Assembly: GCA_937890745.1 (NCBI GenBank)
Contig: CALADH010000093.1
Span: 1-34,551 of the forward strand
Reading direction: 5' to 3'
DNA: 34,551 nt
Origin: Scybalocola_A sp900557175
Lineage (GTDB): Bacteria; Bacillota; Clostridia; Lachnospirales; Lachnospiraceae
The first letter of the stretch is position 1. Each line of letters opens with the position of its first letter. The notes under the pieces were generated by a model, which was not told the origin of the DNA, made no database searches, and saw only the letters and a list, made by a program, of their open reading frames with translations. Both the position numbers and the translations under genes were made by a program. Of the stretch, positions 24,274 through 32,308 are shown in pieces.

Positions 24274-25316
24274 CAGTAATTCCCCATTCTGTACATGACG
24301 TGAATATCCTCAGGTCCAAGCTTCAGACCGACAAAAAGTCCCGGCTTTGCATAGTCTGTTGTGTGGACGAGGTAATCCCGTTTTTTTGTTTCCACAACAA
24401 TTTCATAGTGGACACCCTTAAAGGTCACAGACTTCACCGTTCCTGTAATTTTTGCTTCTTCCGGCGCTACGATATCCAAATCCTCAGGACGCAGCACAAC
24501 TTCAATCGGTTCATTATCCTCAAAGCCTTTGTCGACACATTCAAATTCAACACCGTCAAACTCAACAAGAAAATCCTTAATCATCGTGCCCTCAATAATA
24601 TTAGACTCTCCGATAAATGAAGCGACAAAACGGTTTTCCGGCTCATTGTAAATGTCTGTCGGCGTTCCGATCTGCTGGATAATGCCGTCATTCATAACAA
24701 CAATCGTATCCGACATGGAGAGTGCCTCCTCCTGATCGTGAGTGACAAAAATAAATGTAATTCCTGTTTCCTTCTGAATCTTCTTAAGCTCCGCCTGCAT
24801 TTCCTTGCGCATCTTCGCGTCAAGAGCACCCAAAGGCTCGTCCAAAAGAAGTACCTTCGGCTCGTTGACAAGGGCGCGGGCAATAGCGACGCGCTGCTGC
24901 TGACCGCCGGAAAGCAGCGTCACATTTTTCTTTTCATAGCCGGAAAGCCCGACCATCTTAAGCATCTGTTTGACTTTTTCTTTAATAACTTTTTTGTCTG
25001 TTTTCTTAAGATTTAAACCGAATGCGATATTGTCAAACACATTCATATGCGGAAAAAGCGCATACTTCTGAAAAACTGTATTGACTTCCCGTTTGTATGG
25101 CGGCAGCTTTGATATATCCCGGCCGTTAAAAAGCACCTCCCCTGAGCTTGCCTCCTCAAAACCTGCGATAATTCTTAAGGTCGTCGTCTTTCCGCAGCCG
25201 CTCGGCCCCAAAAGTGTTAAAAATTCATTCTCGTAAATGTCTAAGTTAATGCCTCTTAAAACCTGCTGATCTTCAAAATTCTTCGTCAGGTTTTTTAATT
25301 CAATCAGCTTTTTCAT
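24273..25316 (-). CDS. potA: Spermidine/putrescine ABC transporter ATPase PotA
   Basis: This 347-residue ATPase has Walker A GPSGCGKTT (about 37-45), Q-loop region FQKYALFPHM, signature LSGGQQQRVAIARAL and Walker B LLLDEPLGALD, then a C-terminal TOBE domain. It drives polyamine uptake through PotBC. GGGAGG lies 8 bases before the ATG. The regulator gene ends 15 bases upstream, so the five genes form one operon from the promoter at 25945-25972. Confidence 0.96.
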   Translation of the reverse strand: MKKLIELKNLTKNFEDQQVLRGINLDIYENEFLTLLGPSGCGKTTTLRIIAGFEEASSGEVLFNGRDISKLPPYKREVNTVFQKYALFPHMNVFDNIAFGLNLKKTDKKVIKEKVKQMLKMVGLSGYEKKNVTLLSGGQQQRVAIARALVNEPKVLLLDEPLGALDAKMRKEMQAELKKIQKETGITFIFVTHDQEEALSMSDTIVVMNDGIIQQIGTPTDIYNEPENRFVASFIGESNIIEGTMIKDFLVEFDGVEFECVDKGFEDNEPIEVVLRPEDLDIVAPEEAKITGTVKSVTFKGVHYEIVVETKKRDYLVHTTDYAKPGLFVGLKLGPEDIHVMYRMGNY

Positions 25317-25331
25317 CCTATTTTCCTCCCG

Positions 25332-25865
25332 TCAAAATGTCGGCGGTGTGGATACCCACAGCACACGGGCATCCATATCCCAGTCATTGGATAAATAATG
25401 TGCCTTATCGCCCTTAATATAAAATGTTTGTCCTCTTTTAACAATCAATTCTTTTTCTCCGTAATGAAGCTTTATCTTTCCCTGAAGCACATAGCCAAAC
25501 TCCTCGCCCTCATTTGGACGGATTTCCTCAGAGCTGCCCCCGCGCTTCAAATGAATAAGAATCGGCTCCATCTTATTTTTCTGTGCGTTTGGCACGACAT
25601 AATAAATATTATAGTCATCCTGAAAGTTTTCAAAAAAATCATTGGCTGTAAAGACAAGCTTTTCATCCTTTTCCTCTGAAAAAAACTCTCCAAGCGTTGT
25701 TCCCAGCGCCTCGAGAATATCCTCCAGAGTCGCAATAGACGGCGATGTAAGATTTCTCTCTACCTGCGACAAAAAGCCCTTTGTCAGCTCGCTTCTGTTG
25801 GCAAGCTCCTCCAATGTCAGCTGGTTTTTAATACGAAGCTGCTTTATCTTTTCTCCTATCTGCAT
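25332..25865 (-). CDS. XRE-cupin transcriptional regulator of the pot operon
   Basis: The product is 177 residues. An XRE-type helix-turn-helix (about 16-37, LTLEELANRSELTKGFLSQ) is followed by a C-terminal cupin (about 105-170, with NEGEEFGYVLQGKIKLHYGE). Such regulators, like PuuR, sense polyamines or other small molecules in the cupin. As first gene of the pot operon it most likely controls polyamine uptake and itself. An upstream in-frame GTG/ATG extension to 25940 exists, but AAAGGAG 6 bases before the ATG at 25865 fixes the start. Candidate operator dyads flank the promoter. Confidence 0.92.
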   Translation of the reverse strand: MQIGEKIKQLRIKNQLTLEELANRSELTKGFLSQVERNLTSPSIATLEDILEALGTTLGEFFSEEKDEKLVFTANDFFENFQDDYNIYYVVPNAQKNKMEPILIHLKRGGSSEEIRPNEGEEFGYVLQGKIKLHYGEKELIVKRGQTFYIKGDKAHYLSNDWDMDARVLWVSTPPTF

Positions 25866-25911
25866 AATATCTCCTTTCCCAGAGCCTCCGGTTCTGACAG
25901 ATAAGTATGTG

Positions 25912-25926
25912 TAAACAAAAAGTTTA
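25912..25926. promoter_or_regulatory. Candidate operator dyad, leader side of the xre promoter
   Basis: TAAAC-AAAAA-GTTTA is a perfect inverted repeat just after the predicted transcription start. It shares the core ACAAAAAGTTT with the dyad at 25981-25998. Confidence 0.45.
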
Positions 25927-25944
25927 TTTTTAGCAAACAACCTT

Positions 25945-25972
25945 ATTATACACAGACCGCCGAAAAAATCAA
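25945..25972 (-). promoter_or_regulatory. Promoter of the xre-potABCD operon
   Basis: On the minus strand TTGATT (25972-25967), 16 bases and a consensus TATAAT (25950-25945). Predicted start near 25938, about 73 bases before the ATG. Confidence 0.7.
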
Positions 25973-25980
25973 GTAATTTT

Positions 25981-25998
25981 ATACAAAAAGTTTTGTAT
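25981..25998. promoter_or_regulatory. Candidate operator dyad upstream of the xre promoter
   Basis: ATACAAAA-AG-TTTTGTAT is a perfect 8-base inverted repeat centred about 50 bases before the predicted start, with the same ACAAAAAGTTT core as the leader-side dyad. Confidence 0.45.
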
Positions 25999-26077
25999 TT
26001 GTAAACCTATGATTTCCGGCGGTCTAAAATCTGCTTTTTTGACGGCCGCGCCGCCCGCTTCTGCCGCTCTGACGTTC

Positions 26078-26509
26078 TTAAAATCCGCCGCGCATTTTAC
26101 GTGCCTTGATTCTGAAATATCTGCGCCTGCGGCTGTATATTTCACCGCATAAAATAACCCATATAAGATTATCAAGCCAGCTCTCCATCCCCCTGCAGCT
26201 GACACAGTGGCCGCCCATCTTAAACTGTTCATCCTCCTCAAGCACCGGACGATACATATTTTCAAGGTAGGACGCCTTTTCCTTCACCTTTGCCGCGGTC
26301 TCATAAAGCGCCTGTTTGTCGGGACATTCATCAAACATAAAACTTCCCTCGTATTCAAGCTTGTCACATTCCTCCGTCACATAAGCTGAAATTTCCATGC
26401 TCATCGGCATAAAAAGCCGTTTCATGTAGCTTAAATCGCCGCGGCTGCGCACCCCGTCATCGTCCATCTCCTCATCCTTCATCCACGGCATCTGACCTGT
26501 CTTTTCCAT
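26078..26509 (-). CDS. Hypothetical protein with CxxC and Arg-rich C-terminus
   Basis: I do not recognise this 143-residue protein. The N-terminus is acidic with Met-rich stretches, the middle is helical and charged, a CVSC pair lies near residue 102, and a short hydrophobic helix (WLDNLIWVILCGEIY) is followed by an Arg-rich run. The hydrophobic-basic end may peripherally bind membrane or nucleic acid. Codon use looks normal for the window and the frame is well separated from neighbours. It is transcribed divergently from malQ; the site GGGGAAG before its ATG is weak. There is no clear terminator before the xre promoter region. It could be a lineage-specific protein of the Lachnospiraceae. 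Confidence 0.65.
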   Translation of the reverse strand: MEKTGQMPWMKDEEMDDDGVRSRGDLSYMKRLFMPMSMEISAYVTEECDKLEYEGSFMFDECPDKQALYETAAKVKEKASYLENMYRPVLEEDEQFKMGGHCVSCRGMESWLDNLIWVILCGEIYSRRRRYFRIKARKMRGGF

Positions 26510-26546
26510 ATAGCTTCCCCAATCTTCTCCCTTTACTATTCATGCT

Positions 26547-26575
26547 ATGCAAAAGTACTGCCGGTGTGCTATACT
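26547..26575 (+). promoter_or_regulatory. Extended -10 promoter of malQ
   Basis: TATACT at 26570-26575 preceded by TG-C (extended -10). The -35 region ATGCAA at 26547-26552, 17 bases upstream, is poor. The leader of about 50 bases ends in a GGAGG site. Confidence 0.45.
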
Positions 26576-26633
26576 AAAAGACAGATGCGGGCTCAAAAGC
26601 TTTGACGCCCCGATATTTTTGGAGGTTTTAGTT

Positions 26634-28154
26634 ATGGAAAGTTCAAAAAATACTTTCGTCCGTTATTCGGGAATTTTAGTTCATCCGACGTCCTTCCCGT
26701 CCCCCTACGGTATTGGTGATTTGGGACCGGGTGCTTACGAATTTATTGATTTTCTCAAAGAAGCCGGACAGACGCTTTGGCAATGCCTGCCCCTCGGTCC
26801 TACAGGCTTCGGAGATTCGCCGTACCAGTCATTTTCATCTTTTGCGGGACAGCCGCTCATTATCAGCCCGGACAAGCTGATTGAAGCAGACCTTCTCACA
26901 AAAGAGGATCTATGCGACTGTCCGTCGTGGGACGACACGGCTGTAGATTACGGTCCCACGATTGAATATAAAACAGCACTCCTTAAGACAGCCTATGAAT
27001 ATTTTAAAGAAAGTACGGATGCAGCGCTTCATAAGGACTATAACAGCTTCTGCAAAAAATCTGCCGGCTGGCTTGATGACTATGCCCTTTTTATGGCACT
27101 TAAAAATCTGCATCACGGCGCTTCATGGCTCGAATGGGAAGAAAAGTATAAATTTTTGACAGCTGACGCAAAAAAAGAAGCGCTAACGCTTTGTTCCGAC
27201 GATATCGGCTACTACAAATTTATACAGTTTATTTTTGAAATACAGTGGCATCAGCTAAAAGACTATGCCAATGCCGCCGGCATTAAAATTATCGGTGATA
27301 TTCCGATTTTCGTATCGCCGGACAGCGCTGATGTATGGGCACATAAAGAATTATTTGAGCTTGACACAAAAGGCTTCCCGAAAAATGTTGCCGGTGTACC
27401 GCCGGATTATTTCAGCGCAACAGGCCAGCTTTGGGGAAATCCTCTCTATCTGTGGAGCGCCCATAAAAAAACCGGCTATGAATGGTGGTGTGAGCGTATC
27501 GCCCGCCAGCTTTCCCTGACCGACTACTTAAGAATCGATCACTTCAGAGGTTTTGCCGCCTACTGGTCCGTACCTTACGGCGAAGAAACAGCCATTAACG
27601 GCAAGTGGATTAAAGGTCCTGGCGCAGCCTTATTTAAGTCGGCAGAAAAAGCCTGCAAAAAGCCGCTGCCGATTTTTGCCGAAGACCTTGGCATTATTAC
27701 AGACGATGTGGAAGCACTGCGCGACAAGCTTGGTTTTCCGGGTATGCGTGTATTGCAGTTTGGTTTTGAAAATTCCGAAGAAAACAGCTTCCTGCCGCAT
27801 CAGTTTATTAAAAACTGTATTTGCTACACCGGAACCCACGACAACGATACAACGCGCAGCTGGTATGAGCATACAACCGAAAAAGTCCGTGACAAAGTGC
27901 GCCGCTACTTTAACTGTGACGGCAGCATTATCACATGGGATTTCATCAGAGGCGCTATTGCCTCCACGGCAAAATATGCCATTTTCCCGCTTCAGGATTT
28001 GTTTGGCTTAGACAGCAGCGCGCGCATGAACACACCGGGAAAAGCTTCCGGAAACTGGGCATGGCGCTATACATCGAATATGCTGACAGAAAATCTGGCA
28101 AATCAGCTTAAAAGCACATGCATCCTTTTCGGCAGAACGGGGGATGAAGTATGA
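26634..28154 (+). CDS. malQ: 4-alpha-glucanotransferase (amylomaltase, GH77)
   Basis: The product is 506 residues, the usual bacterial length. It starts RYSGILVHPTSFPSPYGIGDLG after a short lead. The catalytic nucleophile is D302 in RIDHFRGF, the acid/base E350 in FAEDLG and the third acid D403 in GTHDNDT. The enzyme moves glucan chains between maltodextrins and so serves maltose, starch or glycogen use in the cytoplasm. An upstream in-frame ATG at 26547 lies over the promoter; GGAGG 8 bases before 26634 decides. No other maltose genes are nearby. The stop overlaps the plsC start by four bases (ATGA). Confidence 0.96.
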   Translation: MESSKNTFVRYSGILVHPTSFPSPYGIGDLGPGAYEFIDFLKEAGQTLWQCLPLGPTGFGDSPYQSFSSFAGQPLIISPDKLIEADLLTKEDLCDCPSWDDTAVDYGPTIEYKTALLKTAYEYFKESTDAALHKDYNSFCKKSAGWLDDYALFMALKNLHHGASWLEWEEKYKFLTADAKKEALTLCSDDIGYYKFIQFIFEIQWHQLKDYANAAGIKIIGDIPIFVSPDSADVWAHKELFELDTKGFPKNVAGVPPDYFSATGQLWGNPLYLWSAHKKTGYEWWCERIARQLSLTDYLRIDHFRGFAAYWSVPYGEETAINGKWIKGPGAALFKSAEKACKKPLPIFAEDLGIITDDVEALRDKLGFPGMRVLQFGFENSEENSFLPHQFIKNCICYTGTHDNDTTRSWYEHTTEKVRDKVRRYFNCDGSIITWDFIRGAIASTAKYAIFPLQDLFGLDSSARMNTPGKASGNWAWRYTSNMLTENLANQLKSTCILFGRTGDEV

Positions 28155-28891
28155 TTAAGTTTATTACTTGTATTCTTTTCATTGTTTTAGTATTTTTTAT
28201 AAGTCTGCCTCAGTTTCTTATTTATGCAATTATGAGAAAGTTTAACCCGCAGGCAAGCGCCAAAGCTTCCCAGCGCTTTATTTCATGGGTATTTACAGTG
28301 ATTCGCAAAATCACAGGCGTAAAAGTCATTGTCAAAGGTCTTGAAAATGTCCCGGCAGACGGCCCGGTGCTTTATGTCGGCAATCATCGAAGTTTTTTTG
28401 ACGTTATTTTAAGCTATCCGCTTCTTAAAAATAACACCGGCTTTATTGCCAAAGAATCCTTTAAAAAGGTACCTTTAATCGGATGGTGGATGTGGTATTT
28501 AAACTGTCTGTTTTTAAACCGGGATAATATTAAAGAAGGCATGAAAACGATTCTTAAAGGCATTGAACTTATAAAAAACGGCTCATCTGTCTTTATTTTC
28601 CCGGAGGGCACACGTTCTAAAGATGAAGAACTCCTTCCTTTTAAGGAAGGCAGTTTAAAAATTGCCGAAAAAGGTAAATGCCCCGTTGTTCCTGTAGCAA
28701 TTACAAACACGGAAGAAGTTTTTGAAAATCATTTTCCGGCAATCAAAAAGACAACGGTTGTCTTTGAATTTGGAAAACCATTCAATTTGGCCGACCTTGA
28801 CAAGGAGACAAAAAAACACGCAGCCGCCTATACACGGGATATCATTATAAAAATGCGTGAAAAACACCCGGACTATATGAAAGAAGCATAA
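28151..28891 (+). CDS. plsC: 1-acyl-sn-glycerol-3-phosphate acyltransferase
   Basis: This 246-residue protein has an N-terminal hydrophobic anchor (about 5-28) and the acyltransferase motifs NHRSFFD (H79 and D84 of HX4D), LNRDN and FPEGTRS (150-156). It acylates lysophosphatidic acid to phosphatidic acid at the membrane. The ATG overlaps the end of malQ, so the two are translationally coupled. That pairing of glucan and phospholipid enzymes has no clear functional logic. No terminator follows directly; a small hairpin sits at 28960-28980. Confidence 0.93.
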   Translation: MIKFITCILFIVLVFFISLPQFLIYAIMRKFNPQASAKASQRFISWVFTVIRKITGVKVIVKGLENVPADGPVLYVGNHRSFFDVILSYPLLKNNTGFIAKESFKKVPLIGWWMWYLNCLFLNRDNIKEGMKTILKGIELIKNGSSVFIFPEGTRSKDEELLPFKEGSLKIAEKGKCPVVPVAITNTEEVFENHFPAIKKTTVVFEFGKPFNLADLDKETKKHAAAYTRDIIIKMREKHPDYMKEA

Positions 28892-28959
28892 ATTTTTAAA
28901 AATATTGTGATTTATATATTTCCTTTTCAGACGAAAGATGATAAAATCTTCATTAGTAT

Positions 28960-28980
28960 GCGTCTGCAGTTTGCAGATGC
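28960..28980 (+). promoter_or_regulatory. Small hairpin upstream of the membrane protein gene
   Basis: GCGTCTGCA pairs with TGCAGATGC around a three-base loop (9 pairs, one G-U). There is no U-tract. It ends about 17 bases before the ribosome binding site of the gene at 29010. Confidence 0.4.
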
Positions 28981-29009
28981 CGTCAGAGGAAAAATAAGGA
29001 GGGACTTTC

Positions 29010-29537
29010 GTGACACTATCACCAGTTGTACTGTTCTCACTCAGCCCTTTCGCAATCGTAATGATTGTCATTGCCGTTATTTTAATCGGTCTGATTATCT
29101 TCCTTGCGATTTGGGGAAAGAAACAGCAGAAAAAGATGGATGAAACAGAGGAGAAAATCGCTGCTGCCTCGCAGACAGTAACGATGCTCGTCATTGATAA
29201 AAAGAAGATGCGGTTTAATAAAGCCGGTCTGCCTCAGATGGTTGTCGAAGCAACACCGAAGTATGCACGAATGGCTAAAGTGCCTATCGTTAAAGCAAAA
29301 GTCGGCCCTAAAGTGATGATTCTCATCGCAGACAACAAAATCTTCGATATGATTCCTGTAAAACAGGAAATCAAAGCAACCGTCAGCGGTATCTACATTA
29401 CGAATGTCAGAGCTTTAAGAGGCCCGGCACTCGTACATCCGAAAAAGAAGCGTTTCCGCGATAAGATGAAAGACAAAGCGGACGAATTAAGAGCTTCCCA
29501 GAATGATACAGCTTCAAAATCTAAAAAGAAAAAATAA
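29010..29537 (+). CDS. Small membrane protein with basic tail, function unknown
   Basis: This 175-residue protein starts at GTG 29010; AGGAGG lies 7 bases before it. A single membrane helix (about 12-35, IVMIVIAVILIGLIIFLAIWG) is followed by a charged coiled segment (KKQQKKMDETEEKI), a compact beta-rich part (about 55-145) and a Lys-rich end with SKSKKKK. The layout resembles YajC-like accessory proteins (helix, KKQQKK, then beta domain), but the sequence is not clearly YajC, so no function is assigned. It is likely conserved in related Clostridia. A strong terminator follows. Confidence 0.8.
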   Translation: MTLSPVVLFSLSPFAIVMIVIAVILIGLIIFLAIWGKKQQKKMDETEEKIAAASQTVTMLVIDKKKMRFNKAGLPQMVVEATPKYARMAKVPIVKAKVGPKVMILIADNKIFDMIPVKQEIKATVSGIYITNVRALRGPALVHPKKKRFRDKMKDKADELRASQNDTASKSKKKK

Positions 29538-29547
29538 TTTTTGAAAG

Positions 29548-29586
29548 AATAATACCTCCGGCCAAGTTGTCCGGAGGTATTATTTT
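29548..29586. terminator. Bidirectional terminator between the membrane protein and oleate hydratase
   Basis: AATAATACCTCCGG (29548-29561) pairs perfectly with CCGGAGGTATTATT (29571-29584), a 14-base-pair stem with a 9-base loop and T runs on each side. It serves both converging genes. Confidence 0.92.
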
Positions 29587-29597
29587 AAAACAAACTG

Positions 29598-31565
29598 TTA
29601 CAGCATTGAATCCTTCAAAATGCCGTGTTCTCTCAGCAATTTTTCAATGACCGTCCCTTTGACAAAATGAAGGAGCGGTTTTTTTATCATATTTAACGGG
29701 CCCGGAAGTTCGATTTCAAGCGGTGATTTACCGTCCATCAGCTTCACTGTACTATCCAAAAGTTCACGTATGTCATAAACGCTGCCCCACACCTCAGGCA
29801 CACCTCTGTCGACACCGAGCAGCCCGTAAACAGCCTCCATCGCTGTTCTCACTGAATATTCTGTCGTAAATACAGTATCTCTCGGCGTATCTGCAAACTG
29901 TCCGAGAAACGCAAAATTTACACAGCCATCAGGAATGACATCCGGGCGGTCGCCCTTTGTTCTCGGCATAAAGAAGGCTGTGATATAAGGCATCATTGTC
30001 GGCACACATACGGCGCTGTTTTCAGCCAAATCTTCAATCTCACTGATTGGCACACCGATATGATACAGCCATTCCATTGTGATTTCCTTGCCTGTACAAT
30101 CCTTCATCGGCTTCTTCACATAATCGCCCGGCACATCGGTAAACAGGCCGTATACCCACACACATACCTTATCTTTATCCTGCGCCTTAAACTGCCCCTG
30201 ACGGTTAATTGTCCAGCTTAAAAGCCAGCTTGAATCCTTGCAGCTGACAATACCGCCCGTGACAACCTTGCCTGTTTTCGGATCACGCTTGCATATATTT
30301 GTAATATACGGAAGAATTTTATCATCCAACGTTGTCACTGTCGCCGACTCCCAATTTGTCTTATGAATATCCGAGCAGAACTTCTCCGGACGTCCGAAAG
30401 CCGGATCCTGTCTTGCAATATTTTTCCAAAGTGACCAGCAGCCGCTTGTACGCACCTCGGCGTCACCGTTCGGCGCATGATTTTGATCGCCGTAAATCGT
30501 CCCCTCTGTACAGCTTCCGTTTGTCACAAATACAAGATCTTTTTCCGTCAGCAAAATCCCTTTCTCGACGCCCTTGACTTTACACTCAATTGCTGAAGCA
30601 ATCTTTTTGCCGCCCTTAAATTCAAAGACAACGTTTGTCACCTCCGTATTAAACTGGAAGTCAACACCGGCAGCCTCAAGATATTTCTGCATCGGCAGAA
30701 TCAGCGATTCATACTGATTGTATCTTGTAAATTTTAAAGCGCTGAAATCCGGCAAGCCTGCGATATGATGAATAAACCGCTGAAAATAAAGTTTCATTTC
30801 AAGAGCGCTGTGCCAGTTTTCAAAGGCGAACATCGTTCTCCAATACAGCCAAAATGTAGAATTAAAGACTTCATCATCGAAAACATCCTCTATTTTCTTA
30901 TCATAAAGGTCTTCGTCCTTTGTCATAAATAACTTCATGATTTCCATGCAGCCTTTCTGACTCAGATTAAATTTACCGTCTGTATGTGCGTCCTCGCCGC
31001 GGTTTACAGTCGCACGGCACAGGGAATAATTCGGATCATGCTTATTGAGCCAGTAAAACTCGTCAAGTACCGATGCATCCGGGATTTCAAGAGACGGAAT
31101 ACTTCTGAACAAATCCCAAAGGCACTCAAAATGATTTTCCATTTCACGTCCGCCGCGCATAATATAGCCTCTTGAAGCATCGTAAATACCGTCGCAGGCA
31201 CCGCCTGCAATGTCCATCGCCTCAAGAATATGGATATGCTCACCCTTCATCTGCCCGTCTCTCACAAGGAAACAGGCAGCTGCCAGTGAAGCAAGACCGC
31301 TGCCGACAATATACGCCTGTTTTTCATCGACACCCTCCGGTTTTTCAGGACGTGCAAAGGCTTCATAATTACCATTTGTATAGTAAATTCCCTTGCTGTT
31401 TTTCTCATGTTTTCCAAGCTCTGTATTACGGTAAGTGCTGTGCGCTGCCGCCTGCTTTTTCTCCTGCCCGTTGTTTTTGGATTTCTTTACAAAATAAGTC
31501 GCCGCGCCGGCTCCTGCCGCAATCGCTGCCGCTGTTTTAAGTCCGAAATGTTTCTTTCCTGCCAT
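29598..31565 (-). CDS. ohyA: Oleate hydratase (67 kDa myosin-cross-reactive antigen family) with N-terminal anchor-like extension
   Basis: The product is about 655 residues. NGNYEAFARPEKPEGVDEKQAYIVGSG begins the family core, with FAD-binding GSGLAS at 88-93. Known oleate hydratases begin close to YYSNGNYEAFARP; here that motif starts at about residue 59. The extra N-terminus has a hydrophobic stretch (about 7-28, FGLKTAAAIAAGAGAATYFV) flanked by lysines, resembling a membrane anchor. The enzyme adds water to the cis-9 double bond of oleic or linoleic acid, giving 10-hydroxy acids, a detoxification step in gut bacteria. AAGGTGG 9 bases before the ATG at 31565 chooses the start over one at 31607. 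The neighbouring TetR gene may control it. Confidence 0.93.
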   Translation of the reverse strand: MAGKKHFGLKTAAAIAAGAGAATYFVKKSKNNGQEKKQAAAHSTYRNTELGKHEKNSKGIYYTNGNYEAFARPEKPEGVDEKQAYIVGSGLASLAAACFLVRDGQMKGEHIHILEAMDIAGGACDGIYDASRGYIMRGGREMENHFECLWDLFRSIPSLEIPDASVLDEFYWLNKHDPNYSLCRATVNRGEDAHTDGKFNLSQKGCMEIMKLFMTKDEDLYDKKIEDVFDDEVFNSTFWLYWRTMFAFENWHSALEMKLYFQRFIHHIAGLPDFSALKFTRYNQYESLILPMQKYLEAAGVDFQFNTEVTNVVFEFKGGKKIASAIECKVKGVEKGILLTEKDLVFVTNGSCTEGTIYGDQNHAPNGDAEVRTSGCWSLWKNIARQDPAFGRPEKFCSDIHKTNWESATVTTLDDKILPYITNICKRDPKTGKVVTGGIVSCKDSSWLLSWTINRQGQFKAQDKDKVCVWVYGLFTDVPGDYVKKPMKDCTGKEITMEWLYHIGVPISEIEDLAENSAVCVPTMMPYITAFFMPRTKGDRPDVIPDGCVNFAFLGQFADTPRDTVFTTEYSVRTAMEAVYGLLGVDRGVPEVWGSVYDIRELLDSTVKLMDGKSPLEIELPGPLNMIKKPLLHFVKGTVIEKLLREHGILKDSML

Positions 31566-31591
31566 CGTATAAAACCACCTTTCAATCAGAT

Positions 31592-31621
31592 ATGATACTA
31601 AAAACACTCCATACGGAGCAA
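31592..31621 (-). promoter_or_regulatory. Possible promoter of the oleate hydratase gene
   Basis: On the minus strand TTGCTC (31621-31616), 18 bases and TATCAT (31597-31592). A CTCC-N4-GGAG dyad covers the -35 and could be an operator. Confidence 0.4.
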
Positions 31622-31702
31622 TCCGGTATCCTATATATCTTTATGTTTTCCTGTTTCGCATACCCATATACTACGCCGTCACGCAAAAACTTCCAATTTA
31701 CA

Positions 31703-31743
31703 AAAGTGGGCAGATGATAAAAAACTTATCATCTGCCCGCTTT
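31703..31743. terminator. Terminator of tetR overlapping its last codons
   Basis: GGGCAGATGATAA (31708-31720) pairs with TTATCATCTGCCC (31726-31738), 13 perfect pairs with a five-base loop. On the minus strand ACTTTTG follows. The upstream arm contains the last codons and the stop of tetR. Confidence 0.85.
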
Positions 31744-32289
31744 TGTAAAGTTTTCAATTGAATTTGCCACATTGCCATGCAATGTCAAAATCATATTTTG
31801 AACAATTTCCTCATAATCTTCTTTCATCCCCTGCTTAATCCAGTCAAGCATCATACCGACAAAGCTATATTTATAAAAATCTGCAATAAACTGTTTCTGA
31901 GCCTCACTGATGGCCTTTCCTGCCGATTTTTCTTCAACAACACCCATCATCAGGCTATATGTCAGTTTAAACAAATAATTTTCAATCTGCTCACGGCTTA
32001 TGGCATGATAAGCATTCATAATAAATGGCTTATTTTCATAAACAACCTCAAAAATCTGCCGGATCCCCTCCTGCCATGTGTCATAAGTTTTCTTCCCCTG
32101 AAGCGCCCGCTTGGCATCTTCATAGCAGGACCACTCTACCAAATCGTAAATATCTTTAAAATGATAATAAAAAGCCATACGGCTGATTCCACACTCCGTT
32201 GTAATATCATGAATCGTAATCTTATCTAAAGGCTTCTTTAACAAAAGATTTTTTAATGAAGCTTCAAGTGCCTGTTTCGTCGTATTCAT
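31729..32289 (-). CDS. TetR/AcrR family transcriptional regulator
   Basis: The product is 186 residues. The N-terminal helix-turn-helix (about 24-45, ITIHDITTECGISRMAFYYHF) is typical, with a C-terminal helical ligand domain similar to the DhaS-like TetR_C_8 group. An upstream in-frame start at 32394 exists, but AGGAGG 7 bases before the ATG at 32289 fixes it. It could regulate the downstream oleate hydratase, which would fit fatty-acid sensing by TetR proteins, or itself; the sequence does not show which. It is transcribed away from hsp20, and the two promoters flank a CIRCE element. Confidence 0.9.
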   Translation of the reverse strand: MNTTKQALEASLKNLLLKKPLDKITIHDITTECGISRMAFYYHFKDIYDLVEWSCYEDAKRALQGKKTYDTWQEGIRQIFEVVYENKPFIMNAYHAISREQIENYLFKLTYSLMMGVVEEKSAGKAISEAQKQFIADFYKYSFVGMMLDWIKQGMKEDYEEIVQNMILTLHGNVANSIENFTKAGR

Positions 32290-32308
32290 CGGATATCCTC
32301 CTTTTTCA

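Noticed and set aside
28655..29194. 179-residue minus-strand frame
   Set aside because: It is antisense to plsC and to the next gene, both of which have clear motifs or binding sites.
31172..31540. 122-residue plus-strand frame
   Set aside because: It is antisense to the conserved FAD-binding region of the oleate hydratase and shows no domain.
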